NCBI GenBank assembly: GCA_934643185.1
Contig: CAKUBN010000084.1
Coordinates: forward strand, 1-6,406
Reading direction: 5' to 3'
From: an uncultured Eubacteriales bacterium
GTDB taxonomy: Bacteria; Bacillota; Clostridia; Oscillospirales; Acutalibacteraceae
Length of the DNA: 6,406 nt
The translations under genes and the position numbers were made by a program. The notes beneath the pieces were generated by a model. The model searched no databases, was not told the DNA's origin, and saw nothing but the letters and a program-made list of their open reading frames with translations. Of this stretch, positions 1-6,288 are shown one piece after another; the first letter of the stretch is position 1; each line of letters begins with the position of its first letter.

Positions 1-1
1 G

Positions 2-100
2 AACTTCATTCTACCACATTGGAAGTCACTATGGATTCCTTTTTTTCAGGTGTCCAACTTCATTTTACAATCGACCGGTATATCTAAGCTTCATTTTTAC
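2..100. repeat. Three direct copies of an AACTTCATTTTAC-like motif; possible insertion-element end
   Basis: The copies are AACTTCATTCTAC at 2-14, AACTTCATTTTAC at 56-68 and GCTTCATTTTTAC at 88-100; the first two differ at one base in 13. Starts are 54 and 32 bases apart. The surrounding DNA is AT-rich and has no open frame worth calling. Several spaced copies of a short motif next to an element border are known at the ends of IS21-type elements, where the transposase binds, so the window may begin inside or just beyond such an end. No transposase gene, terminal inverted repeat pair or target duplication is visible here, so the IS reading is a guess; the repeats themselves are directly seen. 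Confidence 0.45.
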
Positions 101-195
101 ATGTATTTTATTAAATTTTCATTCTATGAGATAAACCTCAAATTTCTATACTTCACTTTAAATTCATCGAAAAAATCCACAAAACCCCAAAAATA
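101..195. other. AT-rich gap with no gene seen
   Basis: This stretch between the repeat cluster and the terminator hairpin is very AT-rich. I see no ribosome site followed by an open frame, no RNA gene and no clear promoter. Its right part (181-195) supplies, on the minus strand, the T-rich tail behind the terminator at 196-241. Confidence 0.5.
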
Positions 196-241
196 GCAAA
201 AACGCGCAGGAAAGATTTCTCTCTTACCTGTGCGTTTTTGC
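181..241 (-). terminator. Intrinsic terminator of the GntR-ROK operon
   Basis: Arms at 196-210 (GCAAAAACGCGCAGG) and 227-241 (CCTGTGCGTTTTTGC) pair over 15 bases with a single G-U type mismatch, around a 16-base loop. Read on the minus strand, the hairpin begins 23 bases after the ROK kinase stop codon and is followed by TATTTTTGGGG, a T-rich tail. The A/T-rich outer stem also gives a T run on the plus strand, so it could act both ways, but the only gene aimed at it here is the kinase. Confidence 0.85.
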
Positions 242-264
242 CATTTATAACCTTCTGCTTTTGT

Positions 265-1149
265 TCACTTTTGCACGCGGTCAGCCGCGCGGGTCAAGCC
301 CTGCATTGTACGCCGCGATGTATCCTGCGTTATCTCCAATTTGATTTTCTTTTCACCGCAAAGCTGTTTTAGCGGCATTAAGAATAACTCCGCACTGGCC
401 ATAATTTGCCCGCCTAAACAGACCATATCCGGGCCATAATTTTCGATCTGCGGGCGCAGCGCATCCCGCAGACGTTCACCGAAACACCGGTAGCAGGCCG
501 CAGCCCCTGCGTCCCCCGCCGCAGCACGCGCGGCAAGCGCACGGCCATCAAGCGGCGTGCCGAGCATTTCCGCCGTAAGCTTTTCCAATCCGCGGCGGGA
601 AATATAGTCGTCCACACAGCTATCCAGAAACGGTGCGTCGTAAAAATAACCGTGCGGCGGCACTCCGGGCGTGCCCTCTGCCGCCAGAAAGCCGTCTAAG
701 CCAAATGCACTGCCGCACCCGGTGCCGACAGCCACAAACAGCGTTTTGTGTGCGCACGCCGCATGGCCGAACGCAAGCTCGCCCAATGCAAAAGCCGCTG
801 CATCGTTGATAAACTGAATGCGGTCTCCCGGCAAGCCGCTGCTCTTTGCAAACGCACTGCGCAGGTTACAGCCGTAAAGTGCATCATACTTATCTAAGCC
901 TTGCAGCAGGCAAATGCCGTTTTCGTAATCGAACGGCCCCGGGAACGCAAGGTCAATCTCCACCGGCTGTGCATCCGGCGGGCAAACTTCTTTAAAAATG
1001 TGTGCGAAATTTTGGAGCAGCGTTTCTTTGTCTGCGCCCGCCATAGCCGGAAAATAACGAATATCCGCCAGCATTTTCCCTTCATTGTCGAGCGGCGCCG
1101 CCTTGATCTCCGTGCCGCCCACATCCAGACATAAATAAACTTCTTTCAT
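265..1149 (-). CDS. ROK-family sugar kinase (hexose kinase-like)
   Basis: This 294-residue protein has the ROK (repressor, ORF, kinase) sugar-kinase fold. It probably phosphorylates a free hexose with ATP in the cytoplasm; mannose, glucose or another hexose released by the neighbouring enzymes is the likely substrate. Visible motifs are the phosphate-1 loop LDVGGTEIK (8-16), FINDAAAFALGE (113-124) with D116 as candidate catalytic base, the phosphate-2 loop VGTGCGSAFG (141-150) and LGGQ (245-248). Two usual ROK features are missing. The cysteine-rich zinc motif (CxCGxxGCxE) is replaced by a stretch around DSCVDDYIS (176-184), and the sugar-binding GEIGH-like motif reads GVPPH (162-166), keeping only its His. 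The ATG start overlaps the TGA of the upstream regulator (ATGA), with AGGAG seven bases before it (plus-strand 1157-1161), so the two genes are translationally coupled. No DNA-binding domain is present, so it is a kinase rather than a ROK repressor. The exact sugar cannot be read from the sequence. Confidence 0.87.
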   Translation of the reverse strand: MKEVYLCLDVGGTEIKAAPLDNEGKMLADIRYFPAMAGADKETLLQNFAHIFKEVCPPDAQPVEIDLAFPGPFDYENGICLLQGLDKYDALYGCNLRSAFAKSSGLPGDRIQFINDAAAFALGELAFGHAACAHKTLFVAVGTGCGSAFGLDGFLAAEGTPGVPPHGYFYDAPFLDSCVDDYISRRGLEKLTAEMLGTPLDGRALAARAAAGDAGAAACYRCFGERLRDALRPQIENYGPDMVCLGGQIMASAELFLMPLKQLCGEKKIKLEITQDTSRRTMQGLTRAADRVQK

Positions 1150-1883
1150 CGCTGTTCTCCTGCACGGTTGATCTCAATTTTAAAGCTGCTGCGGCTGGCC
1201 GGGTAATAGCTTTCGCTGTATTCCACCGCCGTTCCATTTGCCGTGTAGCCGGTTGACGTGATGAAAACCGTCGGTTCAAACGGAGAGATTTCCATCCCGG
1301 CTGCAATATCGGCCGGCGGCATACGCACTTCCAGCTGCTGTGCCGTGCGCATAACGGTCAGCCCGCGGCTATCCAGCATTTCATAGAAAGAGGCATCCGT
1401 AAAATTCTGCTCTGCCATTTCCGGAAAAAGCCGCACCGGGACGTAAACGGTCGTGTACATAATGGGCTTGCCGTTATACAGCCCCTCTAACCGGCGCAAG
1501 CGGGTCATACAGGTCACGCGCTCACCCTCTGTAAGCCCCAACGCCTCGGCTGTCGCTTCACCCGGCTTTTCTTTCTGCAAAAGCAGCACCCTTGTGCGCA
1601 GTCGGTAATCGTGCTCGCGGCTTTCTTCCCTGTACCCGATAACAAAATGGGTCGATTCATGCAAAATCTTCGGCTCCGATACAAACGTGCCGCTGCCCTT
1701 TACACGCGTCAGGCGGCCCTCCCGCTCCAGTAGGTTCAACGCCTGGCGCACGGTCGGACGGCTGGCATTCATCAGCGCAGCAAGCTCTTTTTCGGTCGGA
1801 ATGCGGGAATTCAGCGGGTATTCTCCGTTTTGAATACGCTCCCGCAGCTGTTGGGCGATTTGCAGATAAAGCGGCTGTGGCAT
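1146..1883 (-). CDS. GntR-family transcriptional regulator, HutC type with UTRA domain
   Basis: This 245-residue protein has the two-domain layout of HutC-subfamily GntR regulators. An N-terminal winged helix-turn-helix covers about residues 5-68, with IPTEKELAALMNASRPTVRQ at 28-47 as the recognition region and a wing around RVKGSGTFVS. A C-terminal UTRA ligand-binding domain runs from about 80 to 240 and ends in the typical TGYTANGTAVEYSESYY stretch. UTRA proteins usually bind small molecules such as sugar phosphates, so a hexose phosphate from this pathway is a plausible inducer. The start at 1883 is chosen because GGAGG lies seven bases upstream (plus-strand 1891-1895), the winged helix begins at once as in relatives, and the length fits the family. 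A longer in-frame start at 2111 would run through both promoters and adds a non-homologous leader. The gene is co-transcribed with the ROK kinase and divergent from the isomerase operon, as expected for a local regulator that also controls itself. Whether it represses or activates is not visible. Confidence 0.92.
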   Translation of the reverse strand: MPQPLYLQIAQQLRERIQNGEYPLNSRIPTEKELAALMNASRPTVRQALNLLEREGRLTRVKGSGTFVSEPKILHESTHFVIGYREESREHDYRLRTRVLLLQKEKPGEATAEALGLTEGERVTCMTRLRRLEGLYNGKPIMYTTVYVPVRLFPEMAEQNFTDASFYEMLDSRGLTVMRTAQQLEVRMPPADIAAGMEISPFEPTVFITSTGYTANGTAVEYSESYYPASRSSFKIEINRAGEQR

Positions 1884-1895
1884 AAGGCGGCCTCC

Positions 1896-1920
1896 ATACG
1901 AAAAACTTTGTATCAAAAGT
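1896..1920. promoter_or_regulatory. Candidate autoregulatory operator at the GntR promoter
   Basis: ACTTT (1905-1909) and AAAGT (1916-1920) form an inverted repeat overlapping the -10 box of the regulator promoter. ATAC (1896-1899) and GTAT (1910-1913) form a second one reaching to the ribosome site. The minus strand here reads TTTTGATAC, which resembles TTTTGATAT at 1961-1969 and TTTTGAAATAC at 2008-2018 on the plus strand. A GntR dimer bound here would block its own promoter. Short AT-rich inverted repeats occur by chance, so this is only a candidate. Confidence 0.35.
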
Positions 1921-1946
1921 ATAGCACGCGCGCAGACGTTTGTAAA
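1918..1946 (-). promoter_or_regulatory. Promoter of the GntR-ROK operon
   Basis: On the minus strand TTTACA (plus-strand 1941-1946) and TATACT (1918-1923) are separated by exactly 17 bases, with TGC just before the -10 box giving an extended -10. This is a near-consensus housekeeping sigma promoter pointing at the regulator gene, with an expected leader of about 30 bases. Confidence 0.8.
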
Positions 1947-1982
1947 TATGTAATGACCAATTTTGATATTTTTGAAAATGTA

Positions 1983-2011
1983 TTGACAAAATGGTTCGTT
2001 CCGTGTATTTT
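1983..2011 (+). promoter_or_regulatory. Promoter of the isomerase-mannosidase operon
   Basis: A perfect -35 box TTGACA (1983-1988) is followed after 17 bases by TATTTT (2006-2011), a 4-of-6 match to the -10 box. Transcription would begin around 2018, giving a leader of about 30 bases before the isomerase start at 2048. The strong -35 with a weak -10 covered by an inverted repeat fits a regulated promoter. Confidence 0.72.
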
Positions 2012-2018
2012 GAAATAC
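2005..2018. promoter_or_regulatory. Candidate GntR operator, perfect inverted repeat over the -10 box
   Basis: GTATTT (2005-2010) and AAATAC (2013-2018) are perfect inverted 6-base arms around a TG centre. The site covers the whole -10 box and the likely transcription start of the isomerase operon. The GT...AC ends and short symmetric form are in keeping with operators of HutC-type GntR proteins. The placement predicts repression by steric block. Binding by the adjacent regulator is inferred from position only. Confidence 0.5.
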
Positions 2019-2047
2019 AGAGAATATAAGGAAAGCAGGTACACAAC

Positions 2048-3784
2048 ATGCCGCAAAAAAGCCTTTACCCATACCGGCGTTTCCCGACGATACAGGCCGA
2101 GCCCTCACCACTGGCCGTTCGCGGAACAGACGCTGTTCAAAAGCAGCTGCAAGTTCTGTGCAGCGGGCACAAAAAGCAGGTCGTCACCGTGGAATGCTAC
2201 CCCGGAACTGACCAAGAGGAGATTTTCAATTTGTTTCCCCACGCTGCGCTCGTCATTCACGCCGATGACCTCGCCATCTCGCCCGCCGCATTAGACGCAA
2301 AAATCGAGCACGAGCTGACGGACGACCCGGTGTTCGGCATCATGACGACGTGGCGTTTGCGGGACTTTTACCCTGCCGAAGCGCTGCAAGCCGCGCGGGA
2401 AAAGATCGACGCTGTCGAGGACGGCCTCGTGCTGGTCTACGGCGTCGGCGCATCGCTCATCACCCGCGGCGATCTTTTGATCTATGCCGATTTGACCCGT
2501 TGGGAAGTGCAGCTGCGCTTCCGCAAAGGGCAGGATAACTGGCACACCACAAAACACGGCCTGCCGCAGCGCGCCAAATATAAGCGTGGCTATTTTGCCG
2601 AGTGGCGTTGGGGCGACCAGATCAAAGATGAGCTGCTGCCCTTATTCCATTATTATTTAGATACCTCCACGGCGGGCGATCCCGCCATTGTGCCCGGTGA
2701 CGCATACCGCACCGCACTCACTGCCGCCGCAAAGCAGCCGTTCCGCATGGTGCCGTACTTCGACCCCGGCGTGTGGGGCGGCAACTGGATGAAGACCCAT
2801 TTTGATCTGCCCGAAAACGGCAGCAATTACGCTTGGAGCTTCGACGGTGTGCCGGAAGAGAACAGCCTGCTGCTCGATTTCGGCGGCTGCGTCGTTGAAA
2901 CGCCGGCGCTCAATCTCGTCTACATGCACCCGCGCGAGCTGCTGGGCGACCGTGTGCATGCACGGTTCGGCAAGGAATTCCCCATCCGCTTCGATATGTT
3001 GGATACGATGCACGGGCAAAATCTCTCCCTGCAGGTTCACCCGATGACCGAATACATCCAAAGCCGCTTCCACATGCACTATACGCAGGACGAAAGCTAC
3101 TACTTCTTAGATGCCGCCGGGGATGACCCCTGCATGTATCTGGGCATTAAAACCGGTACAAAGCCAGAGGAGATGCTCGCGGCGCTCAAAGCCGCGCAGG
3201 ACGGCGGCGAACCGTTCCCCGCTGAAAAATTCGTCAACCGCATCCCGGTCAAAAAGCACGACCACGTGCTAATCCCGGGCGGCACGGTGCATTGCTCCGG
3301 CGCAGATACCATGGTGCTTGAGATCAGCGCCACGCCGTACATCTTCACGTTCAAGCTTTGGGACTGGGGCCGCGTAGATTTAGACGGCAAGCCCCGTCCC
3401 ATCCATTTAGAGCACGGCGCCGCCAACATTCAGTGGTACCGCGATACGGAGTGGGTACATAAAAACCTCGTCAATGCCGTAAGCGACGTATACACCGGCG
3501 AAAACGGAACCGTTGTGCGCACCGGCCTGCACGAGCGTGAGTTTATCGACACCTTCCGCTTCACCACGTCCACGGCCCTGCCCGTGCAGCGTAACGGCAG
3601 CGTGCACATGCTGAACTTAGTGGACGGCACGCGCGCCATATTGCGCAGCAAAACAAACAGCTTCGCCCCGCTTGAGCTGCATTATGCAGAAACCTGCATC
3701 GTCCCGCAGGCCGCCGGCGACTATGGGATCGTCAGCCCGGATAATGAAGAGATCAAGGTGATCTTAGCCTGCGTCCGCAATTAA
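2048..3784 (+). CDS. Class I mannose-6-phosphate isomerase with extra N-terminal domain
   Basis: This 578-residue cytoplasmic protein should interconvert mannose-6-phosphate and fructose-6-phosphate. The isomerase part runs from about residue 235 to the end. It opens with YFDPGVWGGNWMK (237-249) and contains the cupin metal site LSLQVHP (326-332; Q329, H331), E349 in DESYYFLD, and LIPGGTVHC (408-416; H415), matching the Gln, His, Glu, His zinc ligands of type I enzymes. WDWGRVDLDGKPRPIHLEH (438-456) carries the conserved active-site Arg (R442). Usual bacterial type I enzymes have about 300-390 residues; the surplus is an N-terminal domain of about 230 residues. That domain loosely resembles a P-loop nucleoside-kinase fold: VVTVECYPGTD (45-55) sits where a Walker A loop would be but lacks its Gly-Lys-Ser/Thr, and LVLVYGVGASLI to DLLIYADLTRWEVQLRFRKG (127-161) recalls the uridine-kinase core. 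It may be a non-catalytic or sensing domain. A weak ribosome site (AGG at 2037-2039) precedes the ATG. Confidence 0.88.
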   Translation: MPQKSLYPYRRFPTIQAEPSPLAVRGTDAVQKQLQVLCSGHKKQVVTVECYPGTDQEEIFNLFPHAALVIHADDLAISPAALDAKIEHELTDDPVFGIMTTWRLRDFYPAEALQAAREKIDAVEDGLVLVYGVGASLITRGDLLIYADLTRWEVQLRFRKGQDNWHTTKHGLPQRAKYKRGYFAEWRWGDQIKDELLPLFHYYLDTSTAGDPAIVPGDAYRTALTAAAKQPFRMVPYFDPGVWGGNWMKTHFDLPENGSNYAWSFDGVPEENSLLLDFGGCVVETPALNLVYMHPRELLGDRVHARFGKEFPIRFDMLDTMHGQNLSLQVHPMTEYIQSRFHMHYTQDESYYFLDAAGDDPCMYLGIKTGTKPEEMLAALKAAQDGGEPFPAEKFVNRIPVKKHDHVLIPGGTVHCSGADTMVLEISATPYIFTFKLWDWGRVDLDGKPRPIHLEHGAANIQWYRDTEWVHKNLVNAVSDVYTGENGTVVRTGLHEREFIDTFRFTTSTALPVQRNGSVHMLNLVDGTRAILRSKTNSFAPLELHYAETCIVPQAAGDYGIVSPDNEEIKVILACVRN

Positions 3785-3792
3785 AAAGGAGG
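3785..3792 (+). promoter_or_regulatory. Strong ribosome binding site that fixes a GTG start
   Basis: AAAGGAGG, followed by AATTTTC-type spacing of seven bases before GTG at 3800, begins just after the isomerase stop codon (TAA at 3782-3784). It marks GTG 3800 as the start of the mannosidase gene and shows that the gene is in the same operon as the isomerase. Confidence 0.85.
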
Positions 3793-3799
3793 AATTTTC

Positions 3800-4459
3800 G
3801 TGGCACATTCTATTAAAACCGTCTATGTCATCCACCATTCGCACACCGATATCGGCTTTACCGACCTGCAGGAGCGTATCATCGCGACGCAGGCTAACCA
3901 CATTAAAACCGTGCTGAACATGATGCGTCAGCCAGAATACGCCGATTTCCGCTGGAACTGCGAAACGCTGTATTGCGTCGAAGAATTTTGGCGTAAGGCC
4001 AGCGAAGAGGACCGCGCGGATTTCGCTCGCTTTATCAAAGAGGGCAAAATCGGCATTTCCGCGAACTATTTGAACTTTACGGACCTTGTGGATGCCGAGG
4101 TATATAACGACCGCTTGGCGCGCTGGCAGAAGCAGCTTCAACATTACGGCACAACCATTCACACCGCTATGGCAGCCGATGTAAACGGCTTTTCCATGGG
4201 CTACCGCGATGCCATGCTGCATAACGGCGTGAAATTTCTCTTTACAAACGTGCACTGCCATCACGGCATGTACCCGCTGTACCAGAACCAGACCGCCTTT
4301 TTCTGGGAAAACGCCGCCGGCGAACGTCTGCTTGTCTGGAACGGCGAGCACTACCACCTGGCAACATGCTGGGCATTCAGCCCGGCCCGCACATTTCGGA
4401 GGACGACGTTTCCGTCGCGCCCTTTGAGCAGATGCACAGCAATCTGGAGGAATATCTGA
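3800..4459 (+). CDS. N-terminal fragment of the GH38-type enzyme as the frame reads
   Basis: Translated as it stands, the gene gives a 219-residue product. Residues 1-187 are genuine GH38-like sequence including H15, D17 and D127. Residues 188-219 (starting ATCWAFSPART) are out of frame, arginine- and serine-rich, and match no family pattern. The product lacks the third metal His and the whole C-terminal half, so it should be inactive by itself. Confidence 0.6.
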   Translation: MAHSIKTVYVIHHSHTDIGFTDLQERIIATQANHIKTVLNMMRQPEYADFRWNCETLYCVEEFWRKASEEDRADFARFIKEGKIGISANYLNFTDLVDAEVYNDRLARWQKQLQHYGTTIHTAMAADVNGFSMGYRDAMLHNGVKFLFTNVHCHHGMYPLYQNQTAFFWENAAGERLLVWNGEHYHLATCWAFSPARTFRRTTFPSRPLSRCTAIWRNI

Positions 4460-6156
4460 CCGAATGCGAAGCAGAAGGCTACCCCTATGATTTTATCATC
4501 ACCGGCGTTTCCGGCGTCTTCAGCGACAACGCGCCGCCATCCGTTGAAATTCTGGATACGATCCGCGCGTATAACGAAAAGTACGGCAGCGAGGTCTGCG
4601 TTAAGATGGTCTCTCTGCAAGAGCTGTATGCAGCCATTGCGCCGAAGCTGACCGACGCCCCGGTTTACCGCGGCGACTGGACAGATTGGTGGGCAAACGG
4701 CGCGGGCAGCACGCCATACGCCGTAAAGCACTATAAGGATGCCGACCACCGCTATCAGCTCGCTAAGAGACTGGACGGCAATCTGGATGCACACTACCCC
4801 GCTTTGGCTGAAACGGTGCAGGACAACCTCATGCTCTACGCCGAGCACACTTGGGGCCACTCCTCTACCGTTTCAAATCCGTGCGATACCATGGTGCTGA
4901 ACCTTGACATGCGCAAAAACAGTTATGCCTCCAAAGCGCACGAGGCAGCATCTTTGATGCTCTATTCCATCGCCGAACAAAAAGGCGACACGCTGCTCTA
5001 CTACAACACGACCGGCACGGTTCGCGCCATCGGCGTCAGCCATACGGCAGAGCCGCAGCTCATCGAATTTTACATTGAAACTGTCATCCTCGAAGATATT
5101 GAAATTCGCGATATGGCGGGCAGCCTCTACCCCTGCCAGGTTTCCCCACATCCACGCGGAAAAAAGATCAGCTTTGTCGATACGGTCGCGTTCGGCGAAG
5201 AGAAGGAATATACCTACACTGCAAAGCACAAAGCGCCTGAAAAGCTGAACAGCCGGCACAGCTATGTCGGTGCCGAGGGCATCCGGGACATTGTAAACGA
5301 CTACGACCCCATCACTTACCGCCTGCCCTACGAGGTTGAAACACCGTTCATCCGCCTGTGCTATAAGCCCGGCGAGGGCATCACTTCGTTTGTGGATAAG
5401 CGCACCAACACCGAAATGGCCGGTGTAAAGATTCCTTTCTTTACACCCATTTATCAGCGCACGCCGCTTCATATGCCGGATAACCCCGGCAGAGAACGCC
5501 ACGACCTCGGCCGCAACATCCGCGGCAAGCATGCGGAAACGTATATTGGCAAGCTGCTGGAGATCACCTGCATGGAGCGCGGCCCTGTCTTCACGCAGCT
5601 GCGCCTGCACTATCAGCTGGAAGGCACCGTCAAGGCCGATGTCCTCTTAAAGCTGTACGAATCCATCCCCCGCATCGATTTCACCTTAGAGCTCGGCAAA
5701 ACCCTCTCCCACGATGTGGAAAGCGTCTTCCTTTCGCTCGATTTGAACCTCCCCGGCAGCGAGACCGTGCTGCGCAAGGGCGGCCGTGAAGCATTCCGCC
5801 CCGGCATTGACCAAATTCCCGGCACCTGCATGGAGTTTTATATGTCCGACGACGGTGCCGCCCGTGTAGCGCCGCAAGGCAGCGTGCTGATCGCCGCGCG
5901 CGATGTGCCGCTCCTCTATATGGGCAGCATGGAGCACCACCCCATCAAGCTTTGCGACGGCAAAGCCGAAAATAACGCCCGCCCGCTCTACTCCGGGATC
6001 ATGAACAACAACTGGGAGACAAACTTCAAAATGGATCTCTCCGGCTTCTGCCAGTACGACTATTCTCTCTGGCTGAGCGACGCCGCAACGCCCGAGGAGG
6101 CCATGAACGCCCTGCATGAGCAGACCTTTGACCCCTATGTGCTGATCGTGCGCTAA
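4366..6156 (+). CDS. C-terminal fragment of the GH38-type enzyme
   Basis: This 596-residue frame begins at an internal ATG (MLGIQPGPHISEDD) that overlaps the first fragment. The bases before it (CTACCACCTGGCAAC) contain no ribosome site, so independent translation is unlikely. It holds the rest of the catalytic region, including GDWTDWWANGAGSTP (103-117) and YAEHTWGHSSTV (158-169), and then a long beta-rich half ending in FDPYVLIVR. Codon use and amino-acid sense look intact to the TAA at 6154-6156, with no further stop or shift, so any inactivation is recent or artefactual. Confidence 0.6.
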   Translation: MLGIQPGPHISEDDVSVAPFEQMHSNLEEYLTECEAEGYPYDFIITGVSGVFSDNAPPSVEILDTIRAYNEKYGSEVCVKMVSLQELYAAIAPKLTDAPVYRGDWTDWWANGAGSTPYAVKHYKDADHRYQLAKRLDGNLDAHYPALAETVQDNLMLYAEHTWGHSSTVSNPCDTMVLNLDMRKNSYASKAHEAASLMLYSIAEQKGDTLLYYNTTGTVRAIGVSHTAEPQLIEFYIETVILEDIEIRDMAGSLYPCQVSPHPRGKKISFVDTVAFGEEKEYTYTAKHKAPEKLNSRHSYVGAEGIRDIVNDYDPITYRLPYEVETPFIRLCYKPGEGITSFVDKRTNTEMAGVKIPFFTPIYQRTPLHMPDNPGRERHDLGRNIRGKHAETYIGKLLEITCMERGPVFTQLRLHYQLEGTVKADVLLKLYESIPRIDFTLELGKTLSHDVESVFLSLDLNLPGSETVLRKGGREAFRPGIDQIPGTCMEFYMSDDGAARVAPQGSVLIAARDVPLLYMGSMEHHPIKLCDGKAENNARPLYSGIMNNNWETNFKMDLSGFCQYDYSLWLSDAATPEEAMNALHEQTFDPYVLIVR

Positions 6157-6170
6157 AGCCAAAATAAATC

Positions 6171-6227
6171 TGTAAAGCAAAGCCGCTTGTCACTGTGCTT
6201 GTACACGACAAGTGGTTTTGCTTTACA
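6171..6227 (+). terminator. Long hairpin after the mannosidase gene, probable operon terminator
   Basis: Arms at 6171-6191 and 6207-6227 pair over 21 bases with only two G-U pairs, around a 15-base loop, beginning 14 bases after the stop codon. The right arm contains TTTTGCTTT, but there is no clean T run directly after it; on the minus strand the flank (GATTTATTTTGG) is more T-rich, so it may work in both directions. Position and stability support a transcript end or 3' stabiliser for the isomerase-mannosidase operon. Confidence 0.65.
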
Positions 6228-6242
6228 CGTGCTTTAAGATAT

Positions 6243-6281
6243 AAAAAATCCCGAACCTCTCATTTCTAAGAAGTTCGGGAT
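6243..6281 (-). terminator. Intrinsic terminator of the tRNA-Leu gene
   Basis: ATCCCGAAC (6248-6256) pairs perfectly with GTTCGGGAT (6273-6281), with three more pairs inside after one mismatch. On the minus strand the stem is followed by TTTTTT (complement of 6243-6248). It lies seven bases past the CCA end of the tRNA fragment, exactly where a tRNA terminator is expected. This suggests that the left flank is the tRNA's original chromosomal downstream DNA. Confidence 0.85.
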
Positions 6282-6288
6282 CTCGGCG

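Larger units (their letters stand above)
3800..6156 (+). pseudogene. GH38-type alpha-mannosidase-like gene, split by a one-base deletion
   Basis: Two consecutive frames encode one protein. The first (from GTG 3800) codes for the family-like sequence up to VWNGEHYHL (ending at 4360), and the second continues from 4360 with GNMLGIQPGPHISED. Adding one G to CTGGCAAC at 4358-4365 (giving CTGGGCAAC) restores a 785-residue frame reading HYHLGNMLGIQPGP. The restored protein has a GH38-like N-terminal catalytic region: HSHTDIGFTDL (13-23) carries the His-x-Asp metal pair H15/D17, AADVNGFSMGYRDAML (125-140) carries the candidate nucleophile D127, and AEHTWG (348-353 restored) gives the likely third metal His, H350. 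A large beta-sandwich C-terminal half follows. GH38 enzymes remove alpha-linked mannose. There is no signal peptide, so it would act on imported oligosaccharides. The Thr-Asp form of the metal motif departs from classic HxHWDREW enzymes, so a GH38-like relative with a different substrate is possible. It is either a true loss-of-function mutation or a sequence error. Confidence 0.8.

Noticed and set aside
196..241. CRISPR-like repeat from the paired GCAAAAACGC arms
   Set aside because: The two arms are inverted, occur once, and form a hairpin with a T-rich tail: a terminator, not an array.
1884..2047. Riboswitch or other structured leader before the isomerase gene
   Set aside because: The leader predicted from the promoter is only about 30 bases, too short for a riboswitch.
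1146..2111. Longer GntR frame starting at 2111
   Set aside because: The extra 76 residues would lie over both divergent promoters and the isomerase start and do not look like a GntR N-terminus; the ATG at 1883 has a well-spaced GGAGG and the expected family length.
1830..2294. Plus-strand 154-residue frame over the control region
   Set aside because: It overlaps the GntR start, both promoters and the isomerase gene in another frame, has no ribosome site and shows no family pattern.
4351..4366. Programmed ribosomal -1 frameshift
   Set aside because: The codons CAC CTG GCA ACA offer no X-XXY-YYZ slippery heptamer, and I see no obvious strong hairpin spaced just downstream; a one-base deletion explains the shift more simply.
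4873..5610. Long minus-strand frame of 245 residues opposite the mannosidase
   Set aside because: It is an antisense shadow of a clear coding region in GC-rich DNA, without a ribosome site or recognisable motifs.
4366..6156. A separate, independently translated gene starting at ATG 4366
   Set aside because: There is no ribosome site before it, it begins in the middle of a catalytic domain, and its upstream frame joins smoothly to the first fragment when one G is restored.
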